Source: Elmis aenea
Taxonomy: Eukaryota > Arthropoda > Insecta > Coleoptera > Elmidae
NCBI GenBank assembly: GCA_947652605.1
Contig: OX393581.1
Span: 46,585,924 to 46,649,923, forward strand
Reading direction: 5' to 3'
Length of the DNA stretch: 64,000 nucleotides
Positions 47,035 to 58,741 of this stretch are shown here, in pieces. Position numbers and translations under genes: made by a program. A model generated the notes under the pieces. That model searched no databases and was not told the DNA's origin. It saw only the letters and a list, made by a program, of their open reading frames with translations. Positions within the stretch are counted from its first letter, which is position 1. Each line of letters starts with the position of its first letter.

Positions 47035-47395
47035 ATGTTGTCTTTTACCTTATTCGTTGTGCTAGTGAGCGCGGTTTTTATACAAGATGTGTACCTATGT
47101 GTCGTGCCTGATCCGACACTAGAATTTCTTAAACCTACAGGATTTCGAGTTTCCATACCAGATAAACCGGGTGTATATTTTTACCAAGTCGCTGGAAACA
47201 TTACAAAAAAATCAGATGATCTCTCATCAGCATTTGATAGAAGAACCATAGATAAACAAGAAAATAGGTGGATGGTAGATTTTGAAAATAAAATATTCGA
47301 AGGAGATATTATTTATTATTGGGTACTCATGACTCAGTATGTGGTCGATCGTAAGGAACTCTGTTGGAAGTACAACATGTTTTACAAAGTTAAAG
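47035..47395 (+). CDS. Gene E exon 1: divergent secreted CBM39 domain
   Basis: Residues 1-120 plus one base. Signal peptide about 1-21 (MLSFTLFVVLVSAVFIQ). CBM39 features: PDPTLEFLKPTGFRVSIPDK, then GVYFYQVAGNITKK, and EGD followed by YYWVLM. The family DRN motif is replaced (RWMVDFENKIFEGD), so one of the conserved glucan-side motifs is lost while the Trp, GD and YW remain. Sequon NIT. Donor GTATAA at 47396, phase 1. Spliced to 51418 it gives 283 aa (287 with the earlier acceptor at 51406). Confidence 0.85.
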
Positions 47396-47481
47396 GTATA
47401 AGTAATCTCTTTTAAATAAGAATTGTTTGAAAATTTTGTTCATTGTAGCGTGTAAAAATTAATGATTAATAATTTTTAGTA

Positions 47482-47523
47482 CTTGGTCTTTTTCAAAACG
47501 ACGTCGTTTTGAAAAAGACCAAG
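47482..47523. repeat. Perfect 42-bp palindrome
   Basis: CTTGGTCTTTTTCAAAACGAC is followed directly by its exact reverse complement, with no loop. It lies 87 bp inside the gene E intron. The sequence after it (ggtcgaaacgtcaact) resembles a phrase near 58450 and may be repeat-derived. Confidence 0.9.
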
Positions 47524-49250
47524 ACACAATGGTCGAAACGTCAACTACTTCTAAATATAGAAGACGCGGTTCCAAACCCGGAAACCAAGATTGTATTATG
47601 AACCAACAGTGTCTTAATTTGAAAAAATAGGAGAATAAAGTTTTGTGAAATTGTTTAACTACTACAAATAAGCGTCGGGAGTACTAAAGATAAAGATATT
47701 ATAAAAAAACAACCTGAAATATCATTAGTTGACCGCCAAATGAACCCTGCCTTTGTTGGCCGAAGAGTGCAATATGAATCGTTTGTGCATAGCTTTTTTG
47801 TTGTTGCATTGCCAAGAGGAAGGAGATGCATTCTTTTAAATATAATTGCGTTCCAAACACCTGACATATTGTGTTTATCGCAGGCAAATAGTTATTTCAG
47901 GCAAAAGCTTTTTCCTGAACAAATACTATATGCCTGGGCAAATATCTTTCTAATACTCATTTAACGTACACAAACGCTATTTTCCTATCCAAGTAGTATT
48001 TCACAGAACCATTGTTGGACAAATAGTGTTTAGTTTAATAATTCGTTATTTGAGGTTGGTTAAAACTTTTTTTTATGTAAGAGAGAGGGTCAGGTTAAAT
48101 GTCGGTTAAAGGATTTTTTAAGAAAGCAAATCTATTGGTTTATTCCATTATTTACTTTAAAGAAAAGCTTTAAATAACCTTTAATCTGACCCTCTATAAT
48201 TACGGTGACCATATTTGCTTAGAGAAAATAAAGCCTAAAGACGGAAACCTATACTAAACCAAGTTCAATGCCTCAGTTAAAAAAAAAACTAACCATTTCT
48301 CAGTGGTCTTATGGACGAAAGGAAAAGTTTAATTTCAAAGTATTTTTTACGTCAGTAACAAAAATAAAATATAATTCTTTTTAAACAAAACTCTAATATA
48401 ATAAATACTTTGTTTAATAATCAGTAAAAAATATTTTATTTTTAATGATATTTTTGAAAGGTAATTTTTGTGTTTCTTTTTTTTTTAATTATAAAATTCT
48501 ATACAGTTCATATTATAATAACATTTGGTGTAAATGCAAGCTTTCAGTGTTTCGACTTTCAATTTTTTGTTCAGTGGTACAGGTTTTATTTCCTGTAGAA
48601 AATATTCTCTTAGTAGTAGTAGGTATATGAAACATACTCAACAATTAGCGATAGATTTTAAAAAAGTATAAAATTTTCAAAGACATGTTGAAATATTGCA
48701 ACACATTTTTGTTTAACGGTTATTAAACTTTGCTGCCATTCGTGTGCAATTGGATACTAAGTGTTTGATACAACAAATTTCCTCAAAAAGATTACCTTTT
48801 ATTTATTATTTTATTTTATTTATAACAAAAAATATTTTTTTTCTACTTGGGACTAATCGGGATGTCATTTAAAAGGATCCGGTTAATTTTAACCAAGTCT
48901 TGAAAAGCATTATCCAATTGATTTAACCAGGTAATGAATAAAAGTTTATCAAAATGATTGCACAAGTTTTTTAAATGATTTTGTTTTCTGATGGTGAACT
49001 TTTTCCAATCGTGCAATAGTTTTTTTTTACAACGATTGGTAAAAACTTTTGTGTTCAGACAATTGAAGTTAAATTCTTTTACAGCAACGAAAGTTTCGCA
49101 CATATTCTGAGATACAATTTTCTGAATGGGTTTATGATAAGTTAAAGCTTCACACTGAACAAAAAATAACCGTATTCAGGAAAGGAATCATTAAAATAAG
49201 GTTTAGAAAATCGTAGGACATTTCTTCTGCTCTAAAAAATATGTTTTAAG

Positions 49251-50685
49251 CAGGGATGGAAAACGTAACGTAACGATACCCGATAACGTTATAATAACGA
49301 TTCAATTATAATTTTTTATACAATAACGTAACGATATTTTAATAACTTTATATAACGTTATAATAACCGATAACGTTTCGTTAAAAGTTATTTGGTATCG
49401 TTATTCTCTATAAATTAAATTTTTATATGGCGATCTTTTTATTTTTAGAAGATATAATATTTTGTTTGCATTTTAGAAATTACAATAAAAATAAAATATC
49501 TCAACCTTAACGTAATTTTGTAGGTACTATTTTTTAAATTTACATTTACAGATCCCAAAAATAATTTTAGAGTTACAAATAAAAATTATTTTTATACAGC
49601 ATGTTTCTTAAATAATGCGAAAAAATTCGGGAGGTGATACTTAATCGAAAATTAAGAGGGGTCTTTCAAATATTTTTTTTCTTTAGGGTCTCCTTTCGGA
49701 GTTACACCCCCCTAAAGGGGATCGGTAAAATTGGGTTTTTATTTTATTTCCCAAATTTGTATAAATGTGGGAGATTTATACTTATAAAAAGGTTTCCCAT
49801 AGTAATATTTTTAATCATCTCCCACCTTCACAGGGGGCTGAAAAGTGCGACCTCTGTTGATTTTTTTATCAGGACTTTTTGGTAGTTGAAATCTAGCAAT
49901 TTTAAATTTTCTTTAAAAACTTGATTTATTTAGAAGTTTTTTTATTCTTTAACTGTTCTCGTTAAACCTACAGTTTTTGAGTAAAAAATTATATGAATGA
50001 ACATGAACAATCAAATATTCCAATATAAAACGATATTGGATAGAAGTGACGGGTGTAATTCATTTTGACGTTTACGCGGCGACAACTATAAAACGCCCGT
50101 CAATTCTACCCAATATGAACATAAACATCATATTCACTCATTTAATTTTTTACTTAAAACTGTAAGATTTACGAGAAAAACTAAAGAATAAAAAAGGTTC
50201 TAAATAAATCAAACTAACAAAAAAAAAAATTACAAAATTTCAACTCACCAAAAAGTTATGATTAAAAAACCAACTGGGGTCGCACTTATCAGCCCCCTAT
50301 GAAGGTGGAAGGATTGAAAATAATACTATTGGAAACCTTTTAATAAGCATAAAACATCTACCAAATATCATTCTCCTACATTTATCTAAATTTGAGAAAT
50401 AAAATAAAAACCTAATTTTATCGCTCCCCTTTAGGGGGGTGTAACTCCGAAAGGAGACGTCTAACCGTCTAAGACCCCTCTTTATTTTCAATAAGGAATC
50501 ACCTTCCGAATTTTTTCGCATTATTTAAGAAACACCCTGTATATCATAATTTGTGTAACGTTATATAACGTTATATAACATAACAATTCATTTTTTTAAC
50601 GTTATTTATAACGTTATGTAACGAAAACAAATAACAAATAACGTTATACAATAACGTAACGATTTAAAACGTTATTCCATCCCTG
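49251..50685. mobile_element. hAT-type MITE rich in AACGTTAT, with nested MITE
   Basis: Ends CAGGGATGGAAAACGTAACG and the near inverse (CGTTATTCCATCCCTG), with an exact 8-bp target duplication GTTTTAAG (49243-49250, 50686-50693). The arms are strings of AACGTTAT units. The element 49595-50541 is inserted in the middle. Confidence 0.85.
49595..50541. repeat. Fold-back MITE, full copy of the GTTTCTTAAATA family
   Basis: Starts TACAGCATGTTTCTTAAATA and ends with the inverse of TACAGGGTGTTTCTTAAATA, TA flanks (49593-49594, 50542-50543). The arms pair over roughly 400 bases. Related copies: 8135, 33877 and 62506. Confidence 0.85.
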
Positions 50686-51417
50686 GTTTTAAGAGGCACA
50701 AACAGTTTTAAAGTCGGTAATATAGTCAACCACCCAGCTTTACTGTATTCTAATAGCCTTTGATACTAAACATTTTTCATAAAAAACTTCCTTAAAATTT
50801 AACTCGTAGAATAGATAAAAGGATGAATAAATTTTAACTGTTATAACTTCATTATTAACTGTACTGAAAGGCATTTTATACCAACACTAAAACAATTGTT
50901 CTATATGTGGCCGGCATAATAAACACCAATTAATTTATTGCCGCATATTTATTTTAAGTTAAGCACAAACTAGAGTTTTTCAAAAATCAATAAATCTAAA
51001 GGACATCGCTTTAAAATAAAGGACTGTCCTTTATAATAAAGGACGTATGGCCACCGCATCTATAACTGATGTATACTGAGTATGCTTGGTAATTGGGGAC
51101 GCAAAAGCGATTAAATAGACATCAACGGTATAACACTATTTTCCTGGTCAAAAGTTATTTGCTCGCGCAAATGCTATTTGCCTGAAATAATTATTTTCCT
51201 GCGACATATTTACCATGATTTGAAAGTTCGTGTTGGTTAATAATTTTACATGTCATGAAATATCTTTAAAAACATGAAATTGGTGCGTGCTGGTAATTTG
51301 TTCAAAAAATAAAGAAGGATGCAGAAACCTGATTGCTCAAAAACGCCACATAGCCTCGCTAAGTCGCCAGACTGCACCTTACTTTTGTAATATTTTTAAC
51401 ATTAGATATCTTTTTAG

Positions 51418-51908
51418 CCGAAGATTTAAGCCAACAATCCACATTTTTAACTGAAACAACTTCAACGACACAATCAACCCCTACATCTTCGTCTGCAAAT
51501 TTGCCTGTAACATCGCCGCCTGAATTTTACCCCTCCACTCCGAACGTAGTTACAGACTGTGATACTTATCAGCAGGTGGTGCTAGAATTGACCAAGGCCT
51601 CATTGAAATTGCAAGCAGAAATACAGTCGTTAAGAAACGAAAACGAAATGCTAATAAACATAGCTGAAAATAGACAAAACACAAAAGCTATCACATTAAG
51701 CGGTGCAATACCACGAACCGGTAATGCTGGTGAAGTTATATTTGTAATATTACAAGAAATTTTAGGATTCAAGCCTGCGATGGTCTCAGCTGTAAGAAAC
51801 AGCAATAATTCAATTACTTTTGAGCTCCAGTGCTTTAGCGATAAACTGAAAATTCTTCGAGGAAAAGATTTATTAAATCGTCGTGAAATCATTGTGCAAT
51901 ATTATTAA
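51418..51908 (+). CDS. Gene E exon 2: Ser/Thr-rich linker, coiled coil, RRM-like domain
   Basis: Residues 121-283. A Ser/Thr/Pro-rich linker (about 122-165, TTSTTQSTPTSSS) is followed by a clear coiled coil at about 171-206 (VVLELTKASLKLQAEIQSLR, then NENEMLINI) and the C-terminal domain at about 209-283 (TKAITLSGAI, VIFVILQEILGFKP, NSITFELQCF, DKLKILRGKDLLNR, EIIVQYY). It is the most divergent copy: the Ala/Lys-rich last helix of genes A to D is replaced. A second in-frame acceptor 12 nt upstream (exon from 51406) would add four residues (D-I-F-L in place of A's preceding codon). Sequon NNS sits before the third strand. Confidence 0.8.
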
Positions 51909-54129
51909 AACGTTTGAAAGTAATTAATTTTACTAAATAGTTTTGTCATCTAATCAACAGTCTTGAATAGATAATATGTATGATCTCAAATGAAATCAAA
52001 TATGTAATTTTTTGTGTACTGTTAAACAGTGAAAGTAAAAATGGCTTTGGGTGCCTAATATTTTGTTATTTGTTATCCTATTATAAGTATTAATATGTGT
52101 ATGTACCATTTTTGTATTTTTAACAAATAATCTTATCTGAATTTTTCTTTTCGAGGTTTAGGAAAATGTTTCTTAAAAATTAAAAAAATAATTGTAACTT
52201 AACTTATGAAATTTTCGTATGGTAATAACTTACACAGCTATCACTAATGTCTTTAAAAGTCTTGGATCACACTTAAACACTCTGAACACGCAAGAAAAAA
52301 ATAAAATATGAATATTTCCTATGCTCTCCATACAAATTATTTAAAATCTGGAGGTCGCAGCCTTTAGGCAAGCGAAACTCGACCGTATATAATATACAAT
52401 AGAGACTTGTCCAGCGCCTGTTCTTACTCTGTTTATAGAGGTACCCTACTTAATACTATTCTACTGCACAATTTGGAGCCCTAGGCGCGCGCCTACTGCG
52501 CCTAGCCTATTGGGTAATCCGTCACTGGGCACGACTCTGCTTTGCACAGATTATTCATTTTTAAATTTTTTATGACAAGTATGTGAAAAATACTTCGTTA
52601 TAACCTTTTTTATGTTAGTTTTACATGGTCACTAAATTTTAAATACTACCGAATTATTGATCATTGTTCACCAACCTCATCAAAAATATCTACTCGATTG
52701 ATGAGCATTTGACTTCGTTGCAATGTACTCTGATTGTTATTAGTTTTATACTCAATAAACTAAACTAGAACAGACGTTTACAAATATAATATGAAATCAA
52801 ATGGGTAAATGAATATACCTACAAACTCGCAAATCCTCCCTTCAAGATAACCAAAATACTTTCAAACTTACAAATAAATAAAGGAATTCGAATTGATTTT
52901 GCAATTTAGGATTGTATTCTAACGCTAAACGTTTATCTTGCATATTCGTTCAAAAAAATCCATTTAATCTACGACAAACAAATATAAAACACAATCTTTA
53001 CTTCCCTAATTCGGGAAAACGTGTATTTTTAATTTTGTTCCGACGTTCTAGCCCCATATCCCTATTTCATTCGGAACATCTTATATATCTCGGGCATCAA
53101 CTTCGATATTAATAAATACGTCTTTGTAAAGCATTTACGGTCTAGTAGGCGTATCGTCCGAGATTCATGGCGATGTCTAAGCGCCGTTATTGGTTTCTTC
53201 CATTGTGTTGTGTTGCTATCATTGGATCCAAGAGCAATGTTTTATTTGGCAAGAGCTTTATTATCAGCCTTCAAGAAACATACATCCGCGTATATTACGC
53301 TTAACTTCTACGGCGTATTTTTCGAAAAACAATCCAGTTTTTTTACGATTTAGGAAATTACATTTCGGGACAATCATGAGTTGATTACAAACTTGCAATC
53401 AATAACATTGCTTAAAAAAGATTTTAATTATAATTAACTGCAGTCAAAAATATTAATTCCTCACCTTTAAGGTATATAACATATGTTAAAGTTTAACACA
53501 ATCCTCTCAATGCAGAGATATATTTTAGAAGCGTTTAGTATCCTGTGACCTATGATATTGAATTTAGTATTCTATCAATAAAGTCTAACTAAATACGGAA
53601 TTAAATAACAAATCATAATTAAAAACGAATTTATAAAGTTGATGAAAATTAAAGCAAATATCTCCAGCATTACAAGATGTGAATTTGTGAAAAATAATGT
53701 ATTGCGCAGCCAAATACATAACTGTCTTAAAATTAAAACACTACCAATAATAAACAAAACGTAAATTGTACTTTTTTATTTACAAATCAGTCATTTCTAA
53801 TAAAAAATAAAAATTTAGAAGTCTGCAAAAAACGTCAATTTATAATTTTCTAATATTTCGAAAAAAAATTACATAGCTAGGTAAAGACCTGTAATAAAAA
53901 ATTGGTAAATTTCTTTTTATTTGTTTACATATTTAATAATAAGACTTAACGCCCCTAATATGTAGTTTTAAATAAAATTGTAAAATTGATTAAATTGAAC
54001 ATATTTCAAAATTCGATACACGTACAACGACTTATTGCGAATCTATGGGGGGGAGGGAGAATCTAACCCCCCTGACCCCCTCCAGCCTGCGCCTCTCTTG
54101 ACAAGTGATTTATCATTAGAAAGAGAAGA
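51909..54129. other. Spacer downstream of the array
   Basis: No gene is supported. 52380-52540 has a more complex stretch with gcgcgcctactgcgcctagcc that could be a repeat end. 54040-54095 is G/C-homopolymer rich. No polyadenylation signal for gene E is obvious in the first 150 bases. Confidence 0.4.
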
Positions 54130-55494
54130 AAAAGGCACGTTTAACTATTGCAAAGCCAACTTGCCTGTTAACATGTTTCATCGCTAACTTGGAATAATAT
54201 TGGTAAAACACGGTTTTTCTTGAGATTCTGAGTTATTTATAAAAACAGATACAAGAAGTAATATCTCATTAAAAAGAGAAAACAAGCACATGTAACTGTT
54301 TCATAGCCAACATCGCGGTCCACAAGAAAAAATTAAGTTAAGGGTAACGTCTCAAAAATAAAAAGTGATAAAAAAATTAATAAAAGCATTTCATTCTACA
54401 TAAATAAAAGTACCTTCAGAAGGTACAAATGTAATTGATTTAATGATTAAGAGAAAAACATTTTCATATTTTTTGCTATAACATCTGAAGTACGAGGAAT
54501 TTTGTAGGGGAGACCGGAGATAAAAGTAACACAGGTAGATTGTAATAGTGCCTATAGTTTCTTTAATTTTTGTTATATGTTGCCCTTGGCGCTTGTGCAA
54601 TGTTCATTTACATCCACCTTTCTAACTACATTGCTAGTTTTCATTTGTCATAGAAGAGAGGTTAAGTTTTTGCCAGCCAGAGTCACTATTTTCCGCCTAA
54701 AAGTTAATGCGTTTTATCACCGGTCGAGTAATTTTTAGGTGATCTCTAAAAGAGGAACAAACAAGTATAGATTATTATGTTCTAAATTTTGTTGGCTATT
54801 GGTGGATGCAGTACAATTTGACGCTGGAATCGTGGTTAATTGTGGCCCTTCAATTTCTTTTGTGTACACTTGGGGTCAAAAGTAACAGTGTTACAACCAA
54901 CCCCAATCAATGTTTTTACTTACAAATGCTCACTCTTAACACATGGCTCTCTTCGTAGATGAGAGCATACAAAACTTGTCGGATTAATTTTTCAATTTGT
55001 TGTCTATCTTTTTGTGTCACATTTTTAATTTTTTTTTATTTTGCTAATGCGTATTTTGGAATTAAATGTTAATTTTGTTGATGGATACTAATATATTTAA
55101 CTACTACTTATGAGCTGTGTAAATTATTTTGCCGTTACAACTAACTCCGATCATTGTTACTTTTTTTATAACCTACGTTGAGGTTGGAAGTAATAGCTGT
55201 CTTACTACAGGGAAAAAAAATTCTCACATAATGCTTTACGAAACATATGAAATAAATATTTGGAAGGAAGACAAATGTCCAATCTATCATAAAATCAGTT
55301 CGGATGTAAAAAGCTTATTATACTCTATGAGAAATTAATTTTTTTTTTAAATTTACCTTCATCCCCGGACTCCCCTACTTTTAAAAATTTATCGTAGCTT
55401 CTCTCATACCCAGGAATAATTCATCTAATGTAAACAAACCTGTATCTCCTATTATAAGCAAGATTCTTATGCTGGAAATGTAATCTGGGACACC
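54130..55494. repeat. Right arm of the 27157-type fold-back with a nested element
   Basis: Matches the right half of 27157-28293 and ends at the terminus GGGACACCCTGTA. Split by the GGGGAGACCGG element at 54507-55375. Confidence 0.7.
54507..55375. mobile_element. GGGGAGACCGG element, complete copy with TA target
   Basis: Ends GGGGAGACCGGAGATAAAAG and the near inverse (CATCCCCGGACTCCCC), with TA at 54505-54506 and 55376-55377. The empty site is visible at 28164-28173 (GAATTTTGTACTTTG), which shows that TA was duplicated. Interior AT-rich, without a transposase. Confidence 0.85.
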
Positions 55495-56530
55495 CTGTAT
55501 ATGTAAGTACATAATATTAAAATCACAATTAAATTTTCTAGTTGAAAAATGTGTTAACATTGGTGATTTAACATTTTTGTCTACATAACTATTCACGTGT
55601 ACGCGTCTTTACGTTATAAAATATATTATTTCGTTTATAAACGTAATAGGTAGTAAGGAGAAACTATAAATAAATGTGCTTTAACTTAATATGGCTTACT
55701 ATTTGCTTATAATTAAATTGGGCCACAGTTCCTGTGGTGCATGTTACAGTTGGAAAACTTTTCCAGGCTGCTTTTCCTGATTAGTTAGAGAGGAAATGGA
55801 TTCGAGATCAGCAAATATACATAGCATGTATTATTAACAAGCATTAGTGAAACGTATTCCTGTAAGCCGCGTCAGTTTCTCAGGTCGTCGAGCCGCGACG
55901 TCTTCCGCGCGCCCCGATATACCTCCGGAAGATGAATGGGTGTCAATGGAAAATTGAATTCCGCGGTTCATCGGTTCAATCTCTCGTCTACAGTGCCATT
56001 TTTTACAGGAATTTCTCTATAAAAGTAAATGACAGCGAGCCTTGCACACATAACTTCTTATCTGCGCCGCCAGCAGACACCTTTTTTATGTCGAATGGAA
56101 ATATAATCCGGATGAATCTCGGATTTGTTTAGACAAGCACTTTTAACATCGGAATTTTAGAAGCTTAAACTCCGACAGCAAGCTCGATATTATTAAAAAT
56201 CGAGAATTATGAAATATGAGTAAGGATTTTTCTTATTTATTGTTCTTCTTTAATTAAAACTCGAAGTTGTATTTTATAATTTCACGAGATATTTGAAAAT
56301 AAATTCGAGATTTATTTACAACTGTGAATCATTTTTAGGAGGCGGACAGTTCTGCTGCGAATAAAGCGATTGCTGGGTATAACATTTTTCTGAGTTATTG
56401 CTTTCTTTGCCCTTTTTTTACAGAATGACGTTAAAATATATGTTACTGAGCACATTTAGGACCTAATTAAGAGTAGTAAAGGACAGCAACTACATACACA
56501 AGTATGCTACTTAATTAGGCAAATATAGAC
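55495..56530. other. More complex, partly GC-rich stretch
   Basis: 55850-56130 is rich in CpG (cgtcgagccgcgacgtcttc and neighbours), unlike the surroundings, and carries no transposon signature. No convincing coding frame. Candidate single-copy or regulatory DNA. Confidence 0.4.
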
Positions 56531-56539
56531 GCAAAACAA

Positions 56540-57060
56540 GATGCCAAAGAACTGGAATACTAGTATAATCATACCACTGCACAAAAAAAGGAGGAAAGGA
56601 GAACTGTAAAAAGTATAGACCCATAGCTCTGTTAAATAACGCCTACAAAATCTTAGCGAAGTTGATAAACAAGAGACTAAAGACGCACGCTGAGAAAATA
56701 CTAGGAGACTACCAAAATGGCAGGAAGAAAAATAGCAGGAAAAACTAAAAGAGTCATGTTGTGTAAAAATAAAGACATACAGAAAAACCTAAAGCAAAAT
56801 CCAGTAATTCAAAGTATGGAATAAAAAAAATACCGCCGGAAGCATTGACAAAAAGAGTAACGGAATCAAGGAGGTATGGGAAGAGGCGGATAGGAAGACC
56901 AACAACCAATATGGAACAAAGAATTGAACAACTAGCCCGCGAACGAGGGAGAACAGTTAAAGAGATGAGGGCGATGACGGCAGTCAGGATGGAATGGAAA
57001 GGATGGGTGGAGAACCCTCAAAAGCGGACGCCATAAGGCAAATGGCCTTAGAAAAAGAAG
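56540..57060 (+). pseudogene. Internally deleted RTE-like LINE relic
   Basis: The first part reads MPKNWNTSIIIPLHKK, then KYRPIALLNNAYKILAKLIN, then LGDYQNG, the start of an RT domain. After a gap the frame 56845-57036 reads YGKRRIGRPTTNMEQRIEQL and WKGWVENP, the C-terminal tail of the same type of protein. The RT palm in between is deleted. Confidence 0.75.
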
Positions 57061-57117
57061 AATACGTTTTAACACTAGTACCATTAGATGCGCAATAGTT
57101 TTATCTTTCCATGGGTA

Positions 57118-58055
57118 CAAGGTGGCGCGCGGCAGACGCATGGATTTGAAAATGAAATAAAACACAGACTGTTACAAAATGACCAAATTTTTTATTTTTT
57201 CCTGATTCATTAACATGGGAAATTTAAGTTTACATGGTTTTGAACACAGTATAGCCCAAATGGCACCCCTCACACCTCAAACACTAAGTAAGACTTTTTC
57301 TGAAGTTTTGGTGCACTCTTTGAAGCATTGCCACAGGAATTTCGGCGATTTGGGCTTGAATGTTGTTTTTGAGGGCTTGCAGGGTCCTGGGACGATCGTT
57401 ATAAACCAAGGATTTTAGGTATTCCCACAGAATAAAATCACAAGGGGCCAAATCAGGAGAGCGCGCTGGCCAGTTCAAATCGCCTCTTAGGAAGATGTGG
57501 CGCCCGGGAATCTGTCTCGCAAAAATTCCATGCACACCCTTGCTGTGGCCCCGTCCTACTGAAACCAGACGTCTTCCAGCTCCATCCCTTCCAATTCAGG
57601 CAACAAAAAAAATCCTGGATCAAGCTTAGGTAATGTGCAGAAGTGACTGTAGCCGTTCGATCATTTTCTTCAAAAAAGTAAGGGCCGATGATCCCAATTC
57701 TTGAAATTGCACACCATACTGTCACCCTGTCGGAGTGCAGGGGCCTCTGGTGGAGCTCCTTGGAATTCTGATCACTTCAATAGCGCATATTCTGCTTATT
57801 GACACATCCATTGGGATGAAAATGTGCCTCGTCAGAGAAGAAATCGTTGCCCTCTCGAGGCAACGCAGCAAGCATGTTTTCACTAGCGAGTTGTCTGGCT
57901 TCAAAATCACGTGGCTTTAATTCTTGGACTAACACCGCGTGGAACATAAACTTCCCATCCCCCTCTTTTGCAATAACCCACTTTCAACCATCTACGACCG
58001 TTAGGAAGGGAGCAATACCGTCTTCAAATTCATGCGTCTGCCGCGCGCCACCCTG
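57118..58055 (-). mobile_element. Mariner-family element, degenerate
   Basis: Inverted ends CA(A/G)GGTGGCGCGCGGCAGACG of about 30 bases and TA on both sides (57116-57117, 58056-58057). A decayed transposase fills the minus strand. Confidence 0.9.
57190..57960 (-). pseudogene. Mariner-type DDE transposase relic
   Basis: Read on the minus strand: a first frame with FIPMDVSISRI; then TVWCAISRIGIIGPYFFEEN with TSAHYLSLIQDFF; then GRHIFLRGDLNWPARSPDLA followed by PCDF-I-LWEYLKSLVY, ending LQRVHQNFRKSL. The WPARSPDLAPCDF block holds the third catalytic Asp of mariner-type DDE transposases. Frame changes separate the pieces (near 57530 and 57720), so the gene is dead. Most of its length is still present, so the element is not very old. 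Confidence 0.85.
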
Positions 58056-58118
58056 TATACCTTTCCTGTAAGTTAAACTGGCGAGCAGAAATCCATGAAA
58101 ACATTCAAAACAATGTTA

Positions 58119-58741
58119 AACTTCTATGGGGATCTCTTAAACGGTAAGAGTTACGACTTCGGTTAAATTAAGGCAAAGTTGTATATTTAGGTGCTTAATA
58201 ATTTGACGCAAACAGAACTTATCTAGCTCTTTTAGTTTTTGAGATATAGGGAAAAAATGAAAAAAGGGGATTTTTGTTTTAGATAAAATATTTGTTTTCG
58301 CCATTTTTAACAACAATTGTTTCAAAAAAGTCCCAAGTGTTATTTATACATTATTGAATTCAGAAAAAAATGCTCTACAAATTGGCGTTAAAATCAGATA
58401 TAGCGTCCATAAGAAAAAATTGACCTGATGATGGTTTAAAAAAAAACGAAACGTCGCACGAAAAATATAATTGGGGAATTTGATTCCTTGCAAAAAGTGA
58501 CGATGAAAAAGTTTTAACAGAAATGAAATTCGACATCAAATGAAAAAGTTACGGGCAAAAAACAAAAATCCACTTTTTTACTTTTTTCCCTATATTTCAA
58601 AAACTAAAAGAGCTAGATAGGTTCTGTTTGCATCTAATTATTAAGCACCTGAATATACAACTTTGCCCTAATTTAACCGAAGTCGTAACTCTTACCGTTT
58701 AAGAGATCCCCATAGTGGCCCTCGAAAAACGAGAACCCTGT
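58119..58741. repeat. Fold-back MITE, later partly duplicated
   Basis: The arms pair: CTATGGGGATCTCTTAAACG at the left with its inverse at 58694-58713, and on through the cttaataattt / aattattaag and gagctagat regions. The right terminus is GAGAACCCTGTA. Confidence 0.75.

Larger units (their letters stand above)
47396..51417 (+). other. Gene E intron (phase 1, 4.0 kb)
   Basis: Donor GTATAA, acceptor CTTTTTAG ending at 51417 or ACATTAG ending at 51405. Contains a perfect palindrome (47482-47523) and a nested hAT/MITE pair (49251-50685). 47530-49240: an inverted pair around 48100-48200 (ggtcaggttaaa / tttaatctgaccc) and otherwise nothing recognised. The minus-strand frame 48843-49103 has no domain I know. 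Confidence 0.6.

Noticed and set aside
48843..49103. 86-aa minus-strand frame with several Cys and Lys
   Set aside because: Looks faintly transposase-like, but no diagnostic block could be named.
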